A stretch of DNA of 64,000 nucleotides. Origin: Mycolicibacterium mucogenicum DSM 44124. Lineage in GTDB: Bacteria; Actinomycetota; Actinomycetes; Mycobacteriales; Mycobacteriaceae. Below are positions 19,017-27,463 of the stretch, piece by piece. The notes under the pieces are model-generated. The model saw only the letters and a list, made by a program, of their open reading frames with translations. It made no database searches and was not told the DNA's origin. The translations under genes and the position numbers were made by a program. The first letter of the stretch is position 1. Every line of letters begins with the position of its first letter. Location: contig NZ_CP062008.1 in NCBI RefSeq assembly GCF_005670685.2, positions 1,178,001-1,242,000 of the forward strand, in the 5' to 3' direction.

Positions 19017-20831
19017 TCACTGCAGGTGATGGACCTCTTGCAGGCCGTATACCGGCGTCGGGATGCCTTCGTACCGGGCCTTGAGCTGCAGTGCCAGGTA
19101 CAGCGAGTAGTGCCGCGACTGGTGCAGGTTGCCGCCGTGGAACCACAGGTTCTCCTGCTGCGTCGGCTTCCACATATTGCGCTGCTCGCCCTCCCACGGG
19201 CCGGGGTCCTTGGCGGTCCCGCTGCCCAGGCCCCACACCTTGCCGACCCGGTCGGCGATCTCCTGGCCCATGAGGTCGGCGGCCCAGCCGTTCATCGAGC
19301 CGTAGCCGGTCGCGTAGACGACGACGTCGGCCGGCAGCTCGGTGCCGTCCGCCAGCACCACCGCGTTCTCCGTCAGGTGCGACACCTGGCCGTGTGCCAG
19401 CTTGATCGACCCGTCGGCCACGAGCTCGCACGCGCCGACGTCGATGTAGTAGCCCGAGCCACGTCGCAGGTACTTCATGAACAGGCCGGAGTCGTCGTCG
19501 CCGAAGTCCAGCTCGAAGCCGGCTGCCTCCAGTCGTGCGTAGAAGTCCTTGTCCCGCTCCCGGATCGCGTCGTAGATCGGTCGCTGGAAGTCGGCCATGA
19601 TGGCGTAGGGCAGTGATGCGAAGGTCAGGTCGGCCTTCTCGGTCGTCATGCCGGCGGCCACCGCGCGCTCGGAGTACAGGTCGCCGAGGCCCAGATCCAT
19701 CAACGAATCCGACTTGACGACGTGCGTCGACGAGCGCTGCAGCATCGTCACGTCGACGCCGTTCTCGTACAGCGCTTTGCAGATATCGTGCGCGGAGTTG
19801 TTCGACCCGACGACGACGACCTTCTTACCGACGTACCGATCTGGACCCGGGTGCTGACTCGAGTGGTGCTGTTCGCCGGCGAAGATGTCCTGGCCCGGAA
19901 GCGTTGGCACGCTGGGCTTTCCGGACATGCCGGTCGCCAGCACCAGTTGCGTCGGGTGCAGAGTCAGCCGCTCGCCGTCGCGATTCACCTCGACCGTCCA
20001 CCGGCCGGCAGCGGAATCGTAAGTGGCCGAGAGGCATTCGGTGCGCGACCAGTACGGCACCTCCATCACCTTGGTGTAGAACTCCAGCCAGTCGCCGACT
20101 TTGTCCTTCGGCGCGAACACCGGCCAGTTGGCCGGGAACGGCAGGTAGGGCAGGTGGTCGTACCAGACGGGGTCGTGCAGGCACAGCGACTTGTACCGCT
20201 TGCGCCACTGGTCGCCAGGTCGCTCGTGCTTGTCGACGACGATCGACGGCACCCCGAGCTGACGCAGCCGGGCACCGAGTGCGATACCGCCCTGGCCACC
20301 GCCGATCACCAGCACATAGGGCTGCTTCTCGCGCCCGAGCGTCGCCTCTTCCTCGGCGCGCTTCTCGGCCCACGAGCGCGGGTCGGGGTCGGACCCGTGC
20401 ACCGCGCCGAGCACCCGCGTCGCGCCCTTGCGCTCCTCGTGGCCCTTGAGTTCCTGCAGCGTGGTCAGCAGTGTCCAACCTTCGTCGCCGCGCAGCCGCA
20501 GGTGGCCCGAACCGCGCCCGGTGGCCGTCTCGAACTCGATGAACGCCGACGTCACGTCGCCGTCGGCGGTGGCGGGTTCACGCGTCCGGAAGCCGGACGG
20601 GGTGGTGTCGTCCAGTCGCGCGCGCAGCATGCCGGCGATCTGGTCACGACCCTCGACGGTCTTGATGTTCCAGGTGAAGGCGACGAGGTCGCGCCAGAAG
20701 CTGTCGACGGCGAACATTCCGACAACGCCGTCGATGTCCTGTGCGGCCAGTGCCGCTTCGAAGTTGGCGAGCCAGGCCTCGACGCGCTGCTGCGGCGAGA
20801 TGGCGGTGGTGGGTTCCAGTGTTGCGGTCAT
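19017..20831 (-). CDS. FAD-dependent monooxygenase with N-terminal SnoaL-like domain
   Basis: 604 residues from ATG 20831. Residues about 15-130 form an NTF2/SnoaL-like domain (EAWLANFEAALAAQDIDGVV, then DLVAFTWNIKTVEGRDQI). Then comes an FMO/Baeyer-Villiger-type flavoprotein: FAD motif VIGGGQGGIALG, NADPH motif VVGSNNSAHDI and a late ATGYGS. It oxygenates a small substrate, unidentified. It is divergent from a butanediol-dehydrogenase operon and shares its GTTGCA-rich control region, so it may act on a ketone of that pathway; this is inference. Not adjacent to dapD in M. tuberculosis. Confidence 0.85.
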   Translation of the reverse strand: MTATLEPTTAISPQQRVEAWLANFEAALAAQDIDGVVGMFAVDSFWRDLVAFTWNIKTVEGRDQIAGMLRARLDDTTPSGFRTREPATADGDVTSAFIEFETATGRGSGHLRLRGDEGWTLLTTLQELKGHEERKGATRVLGAVHGSDPDPRSWAEKRAEEEATLGREKQPYVLVIGGGQGGIALGARLRQLGVPSIVVDKHERPGDQWRKRYKSLCLHDPVWYDHLPYLPFPANWPVFAPKDKVGDWLEFYTKVMEVPYWSRTECLSATYDSAAGRWTVEVNRDGERLTLHPTQLVLATGMSGKPSVPTLPGQDIFAGEQHHSSQHPGPDRYVGKKVVVVGSNNSAHDICKALYENGVDVTMLQRSSTHVVKSDSLMDLGLGDLYSERAVAAGMTTEKADLTFASLPYAIMADFQRPIYDAIRERDKDFYARLEAAGFELDFGDDDSGLFMKYLRRGSGYYIDVGACELVADGSIKLAHGQVSHLTENAVVLADGTELPADVVVYATGYGSMNGWAADLMGQEIADRVGKVWGLGSGTAKDPGPWEGEQRNMWKPTQQENLWFHGGNLHQSRHYSLYLALQLKARYEGIPTPVYGLQEVHHLQ

Positions 20832-20854
20832 GTGACTCAGGACACAGCCAGGGC

Positions 20855-20909
20855 GCAACTCCCGACAAGAGTTGCACCACGTTGCAGCGTTGCAACCTTG
20901 TGCAACTCT
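20855..20909. promoter_or_regulatory. Nested GTTGCA inverted repeats in divergent promoter
   Basis: Between the monooxygenase (start 20831) and the dehydrogenase (start 20946). GCAACTC 20855-20861 pairs with GAGTTGC 20869-20875. AGAGTTGCAC 20868-20877 pairs perfectly with GTGCAACTCT 20900-20909. Inside lie GTTGCA 20881-20886 and the palindrome GTTGCAAC 20889-20896. Five GTTGCA-type half-sites in 55 bp strongly suggest binding by a dimeric regulator, most simply the GAF protein encoded three genes downstream. Confidence 0.65.
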
Positions 20910-20945
20910 GTTGGAGTGTGGCCGCGGTCACATACAACTGGTCGC

Positions 20946-21992
20946 ATGAGAGCAGCTGTCTACTACGGACCCAACAAAGTCTCGGTCGAGGACGTCGCCA
21001 TCCCGGCTCCCGGACCGGGCCAGGTGCAACTGCAGGTCGGCTTCAACGGCATCTGCGGCACCGACCTGCACGAGTACTACGCCGGCCCCATCTTCGTCCC
21101 CACACAACCGCATCCGCTGACCCACCAGGAATTGCCGCTCACGCTGGGGCACGAGTTCTCCGGCACCATCACCGCCGTCGGCGCCGGCGTCACGGACTGG
21201 CGCGAGGGTGACCGGGTGGCCGTCGAACCGATCTACAAATGCGGCCACTGTGGCCCGTGTGCGGCCGGCAACTACAACGTCTGCCAGCAGATCGGCTTTC
21301 ACGGCCTGATGTCCGACGGCGGCATGGCCGAGTACACCGTGGTGCCGACGAACATGCTGCACCGGTTGCCCGACAACGTCTCGCTGGAACTCGGGGCGCT
21401 CGTCGAGCCGATGTCGGTGGCCTACCACGCGGCGACCCTCGGCGACGTCAAGCCCGGTGATACCGCGATGGTGTTCGGCGCCGGTCCCATCGGCATCGGA
21501 TTGTGGTTCGCCTTGCGCGGCAAGGGACTTCAGGAAGTCTTCGTCGTCGAGCCGTCGCCCACGCGGCGGGCCGCCATCGAAGCGCTCGGTGCCGTCACGC
21601 TCGACCCGACGGTCGTCGACGTGCCCGGCTTCATCGCCGACCACACCTACGGCGCCGGTGCCGACGCGGTGTTCGACGCCGCCGGCGTCACTCCCGCCGT
21701 GGAGACGGCACTGGCCTGTGTCGGATCCCGCAAGCCGATGGTGAGCGTCGCGATCTACGAAAAGCCGCTGCAGACACCACTTTTGAACCTGGTGATGAAC
21801 GAGTCCCGCATCCAGGGCTCGCTGTGCTACACGGGCGCCGACTTCGAGGCCGTCATCGCGTTGATGGCACAAGGTGCCTACGACACAACCGGTTGGGTGG
21901 CCCAGATTCCGATCGGTGACGTCGTCTCCGAAGGATTCGAGGCCCTGCACGCGGGGAACAAGATGAAAGTTCTGGTCGACCCGACGCGATGA
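20946..21992 (+). CDS. Zinc alcohol dehydrogenase, 2,3-butanediol dehydrogenase type
   Basis: 348 residues from ATG 20946. Medium-chain dehydrogenase: catalytic zinc ligands Cys37 (GICGTD) and His69-Glu70 (GHEFSG), structural-zinc cysteines 99, 102, 105 and 113, and NAD(P) motif FGAGPIGIG. The segment DLHEYYAGPIFVP near residue 40 is typical of (R,R)-butanediol dehydrogenases. It would interconvert 2,3-butanediol and acetoin. Its stop overlaps an in-frame ATG of the next gene, so the two form an operon. Confidence 0.83.
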   Translation: MRAAVYYGPNKVSVEDVAIPAPGPGQVQLQVGFNGICGTDLHEYYAGPIFVPTQPHPLTHQELPLTLGHEFSGTITAVGAGVTDWREGDRVAVEPIYKCGHCGPCAAGNYNVCQQIGFHGLMSDGGMAEYTVVPTNMLHRLPDNVSLELGALVEPMSVAYHAATLGDVKPGDTAMVFGAGPIGIGLWFALRGKGLQEVFVVEPSPTRRAAIEALGAVTLDPTVVDVPGFIADHTYGAGADAVFDAAGVTPAVETALACVGSRKPMVSVAIYEKPLQTPLLNLVMNESRIQGSLCYTGADFEAVIALMAQGAYDTTGWVAQIPIGDVVSEGFEALHAGNKMKVLVDPTR

Positions 21993-22006
21993 GCGGAGAA
22001 ACAGCA

Positions 22007-22801
22007 ATGGCATTGGCAGGAAAAGTAGCCCTGGTCACCGGGGCCGGACGTGGCATCGGGCGCGGTATCGCGCTGCGGCTGGCGCGGGACGGCGCTGACC
22101 TCGCGCTCGTCGACGTCGGAGCCGATCCGTTGGCGGAGGTGGCCGCCGAGGTATCCGAAATCGGCTGCAAGTTCACCACTTTCGTCGCCGATGTCAGTGA
22201 TCGGGACCAGGTGTTCGCTGCCGTCGACTATGTGGCGACCGAACTCGGCGGGCTCGACATCATGGTCAACAACGCCGGTGTCGCGCTGGTCGGCCCGCTT
22301 GCCGACGTCACACCGGAGGACCTGCAGCGGTTGTGGTCGATCAACGTCGACGGCGTGCTGTGGGGCATCCAGGCCGCGGTCGCGAAGTTCAAAGAACTCG
22401 GGAACCAGGCGCAAGGCAAGATCAGCAAGATCATCAACGCCTCGTCGATCGCCGGGCACGACGGCTTCGCCATGCTCGGGCCGTACAGCGCCACCAAATT
22501 CGCCGTGCGCGCCCTGACCCAGGCCGCCGCCAAGGAACACGCCGCCGACGGCATCACCGTCAACGCCTACTGCCCCGGCGTCGTGGGCACCGACATGTGG
22601 GTGGAGATCGACAAGCGGTTCGCCGAACTCACCGGCGCCCCGGTCGGCGAGACGTACGCGAAGTTCGTCGGCGGAATCGCCCTGGGCCGTGCGGAGACCC
22701 CGGATGACGTCGCCGGGTTCGTGTCGTACCTGGCCGGACCCGACGCCGACTACATGACCGGGCAGGCCGGTCTGATCGACGGCGGCCTGGTTTATCGCTG
22801 A
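22007..22801 (+). CDS. Short-chain dehydrogenase, acetoin/diacetyl reductase-like
   Basis: 264 residues from ATG 22007, which has a GGAGA ribosome site 10 bases upstream; an in-frame ATG at 21989 overlaps the previous stop and is the alternative. Classical SDR motifs: TGAGRGIG, NNAG, and the Ser-Tyr-Lys catalytic set (NASSIAG ... YSATK). Similarity to acetoin reductases is an impression from overall sequence and the neighbouring butanediol dehydrogenase; the substrate is otherwise open. Confidence 0.8.
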   Translation: MALAGKVALVTGAGRGIGRGIALRLARDGADLALVDVGADPLAEVAAEVSEIGCKFTTFVADVSDRDQVFAAVDYVATELGGLDIMVNNAGVALVGPLADVTPEDLQRLWSINVDGVLWGIQAAVAKFKELGNQAQGKISKIINASSIAGHDGFAMLGPYSATKFAVRALTQAAAKEHAADGITVNAYCPGVVGTDMWVEIDKRFAELTGAPVGETYAKFVGGIALGRAETPDDVAGFVSYLAGPDADYMTGQAGLIDGGLVYR

Positions 22802-22824
22802 CATGCGGAGCACAATCGGCGTTG

Positions 22825-24105
22825 ATGCAGAGTCCGGCCGTGCCTGAACCAGCGGTAGCTGTTGGCGAGGACCCGCGCAGTTACGCGCGGTTGATGTCGG
22901 CTGTCTACGACGCGACCATGTCCGGCGGGCGTGCCCCGGCGCGGCCCCGCGACGTGATCGGCGAGTCGTGGCAGCGGATGCTGGCCCGCGGCGTCAACCC
23001 CGACACCCACATTCCGCCGGTCATCGAATCGTCCGGGCTGGATGCGCTGCGCAAGTCGTCGGGGTTGCTCGCCGTGCTCGACGACGTGTCACGTGGCCTG
23101 GAATCCATTGTCGCCGAAGGGGACAACATCCTGGTGCTGGCCGACGCGAGGGGCCGCGTGCTGTGGCGGTCCGGGTCCGCGGCGGTGCTCGGTAAGGCCG
23201 ACCGGCTCGGATTCGTCGAGGGCGCCAACTGGGGTGAGGGTGCCGTCGGCACCAACGCCATCGGGACCGCGCTGGCGTCCAACCGGGCCGTGCAGGTGTT
23301 CTCCGCCGAGCATTTCCTGCGCAGCCACCACGCCTGGACCTGTGCGGGCGCCCCGGTCCGCGACCCGCGCACCGGCCAGGTCATCGGCGTCGTCGACGTC
23401 TCCGGCCCGGCCGCGACGGTGCATCCCACCACCGTCGCGCTCGTCGACGCGGTCGCCCGGCTGGCCGAAGCGCACCTGCGCGAGCAGCACGAGGGCACGC
23501 TGAATCGGTTGCGGATGGTCGCCGCGCCCATCCTGGCCCGCATCGGCAGTCCGGCGCTGGCGGTCGACGCCGACGGCTGGGTGGCCGCCGTCGACCAGAT
23601 GCCGCTGCAGAACCGGATACTGCTGCCCGACGAACTGGCCCCGGGGCGGGCGTGGATCCCGATCCTCGGGCGCTGCGACGTCGAGATGCTGCCCGGCGGT
23701 TGGCTGGTCCGGCCATCGATCGCCGCGGCCGATGACGACGCGACCGCCACCCGCGTCGTCCTGGACCTGCGCGGTGCTCCGGTCCTGGAGATGGCCGGGC
23801 AGTTCGGTGGGTGGCGCCATGACATCTCGCTGCGGCACGCCGAAATCCTGCTGGTGCTCGCGATCCACCGGAATGGGAGGTCGGCTTCGGAGCTCGCCGA
23901 GGACCTCTACGGCGACCGAAGCCGAGTGGTGACGGTGCGAGCCGAGCTGTCCCGGATGCGAAAGCAGTTGGCGGGCTTGATTCTTGGCAAGCCCTACCGG
24001 TTCGGCGACGATGCCGTCATCGACGTGCGCTACCCGGCCGACCGCTCGACGCTGCTCGGCGCCTCGACGGCACCCGCGATCCGGGCCCTGCGCGCGGTCG
24101 CCTGA
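22825..24105 (+). CDS. GAF-domain transcriptional regulator (AcoR-like sensor, no AAA+ domain)
   Basis: 426 residues from ATG 22825 (a TTG directly before it is also in frame). The N-terminal part carries the AcoR-family pattern (GESWQRMLARGVNP; GAF domain about 60-210 with GTNAIGTAL and a HAWTCAGAPVRDP segment). There is no AAA+ module or GAFTGA loop, so it cannot be a sigma-54 activator. Instead residues about 330-400 look like a winged helix (RHAEILLVLAIHRNGRSASELAEDL). It is the last gene of the butanediol block and is its probable regulator. Confidence 0.75.
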   Translation: MQSPAVPEPAVAVGEDPRSYARLMSAVYDATMSGGRAPARPRDVIGESWQRMLARGVNPDTHIPPVIESSGLDALRKSSGLLAVLDDVSRGLESIVAEGDNILVLADARGRVLWRSGSAAVLGKADRLGFVEGANWGEGAVGTNAIGTALASNRAVQVFSAEHFLRSHHAWTCAGAPVRDPRTGQVIGVVDVSGPAATVHPTTVALVDAVARLAEAHLREQHEGTLNRLRMVAAPILARIGSPALAVDADGWVAAVDQMPLQNRILLPDELAPGRAWIPILGRCDVEMLPGGWLVRPSIAAADDDATATRVVLDLRGAPVLEMAGQFGGWRHDISLRHAEILLVLAIHRNGRSASELAEDLYGDRSRVVTVRAELSRMRKQLAGLILGKPYRFGDDAVIDVRYPADRSTLLGASTAPAIRALRAVA

Positions 24106-24131
24106 GCTTGGCGACCGACTAACCTGGCTGA

Positions 24132-25196
24132 ATGCTGGATCTCACCGCCGACCCGATCGCTCTGACCGCCGCCCTGGTCGACATTCCCAGCGAATCGCGG
24201 CACGAGCAGCTCATCGCCGACGAGATCGAGGCTGCACTCAAGGCCCAGGCTCCGCACTTCGAGGTGATCCGCAACGGCGACGCGGTCCTGGCCCGGACCA
24301 ACCTGGGCCGGCCGTCGCGGGTGCTGCTGGCCGGCCACACCGACACCGTCCCAGCGGCAGACAACCTGCCCAGCCGCCTCGAGGGTGGCGAGCTCTGGGG
24401 CTGTGGCACCTCCGACATGAAGGCCGGCGACGCGGTGTTCCTGCACCTGGCCGCCACCATCGCCGAGCCGACGCACGACATCACCCTTGTCATGTACGAC
24501 TGCGAGGAGATCGAGTCCAGCGCCAACGGTCTCGGCCGCATCGAACGGGAACTGCCCGACTGGCTCACGGCCGACGTCGCGATCCTCGGGGAACCGTCGG
24601 GCGGCCTCATCGAAGCCGGCTGCCAGGGGACCTTGCGCGTCATCATCCACGCCACCGGCACGCGTGCGCATTCGGCGCGATCCTGGCTGGGGGACAACGC
24701 CATTCACAAGCTCGGCGCGGTGCTCGAGCGGCTGACGGCCTACCAGCCGCGCTCGGTCGACATCGACGGCTGCGTCTACCGCGAGGGACTGTCCGCGGTC
24801 CGCATCGACGGTGGCATCGCCGGCAACGTCATCCCCGACGCCGCGTCGGTCACCGTCAACTTCCGGTTCGCGCCGGACCGCAGCGTCGAGCAGGCCCTGG
24901 CGCACGTGCACGAGGTGTTCGCCGGTCTCGACGTGCGCATCGAGCTCACCGACTCCGCCGCGGGTGCGCTGCCCGGTCTGACGCAACCGGCCGCCGCCGC
25001 GCTCGTGGCCGCAGCCGGGGGACAGGTTCGGGCCAAGTACGGCTGGACCGACGTGGCACGCTTTGCCGCCCTTGGTATTCCGGCCGTCAACTACGGGCCG
25101 GGCGACCCGAACCTGGCACACAAGGTCGACGAGCGCGTGACGACGGCGGACATCACTGCCGTCACCGAGATGCTGCGGCGGTATCTGACAAGTTGA
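24132..25196 (+). CDS. dapE: Succinyl-diaminopimelate desuccinylase
   Basis: 354 residues, M20 metallopeptidase family. It removes succinate to give LL-DAP for lysine and peptidoglycan. Di-zinc and catalytic residues visible: His69 and Asp71 (AGHTDTV), Asp95 bridging ([10 protein letters not shown]), Glu125-Glu126 (DCEEIES), and His in LAHKVDE near the end. It is the actinobacterial DapE type (Rv1202). Its stop overlaps the TTG start of the S4 protein by 4 bases. Confidence 0.93.
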   Translation: MLDLTADPIALTAALVDIPSESRHEQLIADEIEAALKAQAPHFEVIRNGDAVLARTNLGRPSRVLLAGHTDTVPAADNLPSRLEGGELWGCGTSDMKAGDAVFLHLAATIAEPTHDITLVMYDCEEIESSANGLGRIERELPDWLTADVAILGEPSGGLIEAGCQGTLRVIIHATGTRAHSARSWLGDNAIHKLGAVLERLTAYQPRSVDIDGCVYREGLSAVRIDGGIAGNVIPDAASVTVNFRFAPDRSVEQALAHVHEVFAGLDVRIELTDSAAGALPGLTQPAAAALVAAAGGQVRAKYGWTDVARFAALGIPAVNYGPGDPNLAHKVDERVTTADITAVTEMLRRYLTS

Positions 25197-25555
25197 GTAG
25201 CGTCCGCGTCGACAGCTGGATTTTCGCCGTCCGGATCACCAAGACCCGGTCTTTGGCGGCCGCCGCCTGCCGGGCCGGCCACGTCCGCGTCAACGGCGTC
25301 ACCGTCAAACCGGCGCAGCTGGTCAGCCCGGGCGACGAGGTCCGGGTCCGGCTCGAGGGCCGCGAGCGCATCGTCGAGGTCATCCGCCCGATCGCCAAGC
25401 GAGTCGGCGCGGCCGTCGTGCCGGAATGCCTGATCGACCGCAGCCCGCCGCCACCGGCCAAAGAGACGATGCCTGCCGTGCCGGTCCGCGATCGCGGGGC
25501 CGGCCGGCCCACCAAACGTGAACGGCGACAGCTGGATCAGCTGCGGGGGTACTGA
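25193..25555 (+). CDS. S4-domain RNA-binding protein (Hsp15-like)
   Basis: 120 residues. N-terminal S4 domain (residues about 4-60: [31 protein letters not shown]), then a basic tail ([18 protein letters not shown]). Family members such as Hsp15 bind stalled large ribosomal subunits. The only workable start is TTG 25193, overlapping the dapE stop by 4 bases, so translation is coupled. It directly precedes a ribosome-acting ABC-F gene, a possible functional link. Confidence 0.82.
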   Translation: MSSVRVDSWIFAVRITKTRSLAAAACRAGHVRVNGVTVKPAQLVSPGDEVRVRLEGRERIVEVIRPIAKRVGAAVVPECLIDRSPPPPAKETMPAVPVRDRGAGRPTKRERRQLDQLRGY

Positions 25556-25613
25556 GCGGCAATAAATCAGTTGCGCCCCGTGAGTACTGTGGGTTTTGCA
25601 ATTGCTGTCAACC

Positions 25614-25699
25614 GAGGTGGGCCGAAAACATGCTGGGAGAAGACATCTCCGGATAACCGGAGAACGCCCTCGCCCTGTCACTCTCACGAGAGCTTTTGC
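25614..25699 (+). promoter_or_regulatory. Attenuator-like leader of the ABC-F gene
   Basis: The leader has five alternating complementary segments: GGAGA 25636-25640, TCTCC 25646-25650, CCGGAGA 25657-25663, CTCTC 25681-25685 and GAGAG 25688-25692. The last is the ribosome site of the ABC-F gene. The best helix is TCTCCGG 25646-25652 with CCGGAGA 25657-25663 around the loop ATAA. The helix CTCTC/GAGAG would hide the ribosome site. An 8-codon ORF covers the first two segments. This is the layout of ribosome-mediated attenuation seen before antibiotic-resistance genes such as erm. Confidence 0.5.
25630..25656 (+). CDS. Possible 8-residue leader peptide
   Basis: ATG CTG GGA GAA GAC ATC TCC GGA TAA encodes MLGEDISG. 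A ribosome site GAGGTGG (25614-25620) lies 9 bases upstream. The stop codon falls in the loop of the 25646-25663 hairpin. A ribosome stalled here would cover segments one and two and change which helix forms downstream. Too short to support by coding statistics. Confidence 0.4.
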   Translation: MLGEDISG

Positions 25700-27304
25700 A
25701 TGTCTTCTATCACCTGTTCCCATTTGTCGTTTTCCTGGCCCGACGGAACCGAAGTGTTCTCGGATCTGTCGTTCACTGTCGGTGTCGGTCACACCGGACT
25801 TGTTGCGCCCAACGGTGCCGGCAAGAGCACGCTGCTCAAACTCATTGCCGGAGAACTGCAGCCGACCAGTGGCGGCGTGACCGTCGACGGCACGCTCGGC
25901 TACCTGCCGCAGACACTGCCGTTCGCCACCGATCTGACCGTCGCGGAAATGCTCGGTGTAGCACCCGTTTTGGCTGCTTTGACGGCACTCGCAGAGGGTG
26001 ACGCATCCGAGGCCGTGTTCGCCACCATCGGTGACGACTGGGACATCGAGGAACGCAGCACGGCGCAGCTGGCCCGGCTCGGTCTCGACGTCGCGCTCGA
26101 CCGGGTGCTCGGCACGCTGTCGGGCGGCGAGGTCGTCACCCTCGGCCTGGCTGCGCAATTGCTGCGGCGGCCCGATGTCCTGCTTCTCGACGAGCCCACC
26201 AACAACCTGGATTCCGCTGCACGGCAACGGCTCTACGACGAGCTGGACCGCTATCCAGGCGTTCTGCTGCTGATCAGTCATGACCGTGCGCTGCTGGACC
26301 GCATGGACCGCATCGCCGAACTGCGTGACGGTGACGTCCAGTTCTACGGCGGTAACTTCACGGCGTACCAGGATGCGATCGCTGAATTGCAGCGAGCGGC
26401 TGTCGATGAGATGCGTAACGCGGAGTCGCAACTGAAGCTGCAGAAGCGACAGATGCAGCAGGCCCGCGAACGCGCCGCCCGCCGGGCCGGCACCGCGGCC
26501 CGCAACGTGAAGGATGCCGGTCTGCCGAAAATCATTGCCGGAAAGCTCAAGCGCAATGCCCAGGAGTCGGCAGGCCGCGCCGACGAGGTCCACTCCCAGC
26601 GCGTCGACGATGCCCGGGCGCGCCTCGATGCCGCCGAGCGCGCGGTGCGCGACGACGATGTCATCGCCCTCGACCTGCCGGACACCGCCGTGCCCGCAGG
26701 CCGGACGGTGCTGAGCGCGAGGGGCCTGAATATCCAGCGTGGTGACCGAATGCTGTTCGCCGACAACGGAATCGATATCGATGTCCGCGGACCCGAACGG
26801 ATCGCGCTGACCGGCCACAACGGTGCGGGCAAGTCCACACTGCTGCGGATGATCAACGGCGACCTCCGGCCCGATACCGGCACGCTGACCCGCGGCGACG
26901 GCCGCATCGCCTACCTGTCGCAGCGGCTCGACCTCCTGGACGAGCAGCGCAGCGTCCTGGAGAACCTGATGTCCTGGGCGCCGACCTTGAGCATCACCCG
27001 CAGGCGGCACCTGTTGGCGCAGTTCCTGTTCCAGGACAACAGGATTGATCTGCCGGTGTCGGTGCTGTCCGGTGGGGAGCGGCTACGTGCGACGCTGGCC
27101 TGCGTGCTGTACGCCGAACCAGCGCCGCATCTGTTGCTGCTCGACGAACCGACCAACAACCTCGACCTGGTGAGCGTCGCGCAACTGGAGTCGGCGCTGA
27201 ACGCCTACCGGGGTGCCTTCATCGTGGTCAGCCACGACGAGCGCTTTCTCGATGCGATCGGCATCGAGCGACGAATCACGTTGCCGGAGCGCGACGCAGG
27301 GTGA
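25700..27304 (+). CDS. ABC-F family ATPase (ribosome protection / translation factor type)
   Basis: 534 residues from ATG 25700, ribosome site GAGAG seven bases before it. Two ABC domains and no membrane segment. Domain 1 has Walker [10 protein letters not shown], signature LSGGE and Walker B LLLDEPTNNLD. The charged coiled linker (about residues 225-330, rich in Arg and Gln) contacts the ribosome in known members. Domain 2 has Walker A GHNGAGKST, LSGGE and LLLDEPTNNLD. Such proteins dislodge antibiotics from the ribosome or act as translation factors. The regulated-looking leader favours an inducible resistance role; this is inference. Confidence 0.9.
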   Translation: MSSITCSHLSFSWPDGTEVFSDLSFTVGVGHTGLVAPNGAGKSTLLKLIAGELQPTSGGVTVDGTLGYLPQTLPFATDLTVAEMLGVAPVLAALTALAEGDASEAVFATIGDDWDIEERSTAQLARLGLDVALDRVLGTLSGGEVVTLGLAAQLLRRPDVLLLDEPTNNLDSAARQRLYDELDRYPGVLLLISHDRALLDRMDRIAELRDGDVQFYGGNFTAYQDAIAELQRAAVDEMRNAESQLKLQKRQMQQARERAARRAGTAARNVKDAGLPKIIAGKLKRNAQESAGRADEVHSQRVDDARARLDAAERAVRDDDVIALDLPDTAVPAGRTVLSARGLNIQRGDRMLFADNGIDIDVRGPERIALTGHNGAGKSTLLRMINGDLRPDTGTLTRGDGRIAYLSQRLDLLDEQRSVLENLMSWAPTLSITRRRHLLAQFLFQDNRIDLPVSVLSGGERLRATLACVLYAEPAPHLLLLDEPTNNLDLVSVAQLESALNAYRGAFIVVSHDERFLDAIGIERRITLPERDAG

Positions 27305-27364
27305 ACTGCTCGGTTTATCGGTAGCCCGCGATTGCCCCTCGGTCTACCCCTGTTTCGGTCGGCG

Positions 27365-27403
27365 GCCGTCAACTTTCATTGACCGTCAAGGAAAGTTGAC
27401 GGC
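27365..27403. terminator. Hairpin downstream of ABC-F gene
   Basis: GCCGTCAACTTTC (27365-27377) and GAAAGTTGACGGC (27391-27403) form a perfect 13-bp stem around 13 bases. It lies 60 bp after the ABC-F stop and 60 bp before the end of the convergent gene, so it may terminate both. No T-run. Confidence 0.6.
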
Positions 27404-27463
27404 TCCAGATCGAACATGCCATACCGAGAGGTGCGGTTGCGGCACCAGCTGTGGCGAATCGCG

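Noticed and set aside
25091..27010. Long minus-strand frame (639 codons) opposite dapE, the S4 gene and the ABC-F gene
   Set aside because: It runs across three genes with clear motifs on the plus strand; no recognisable domain or ribosome site.
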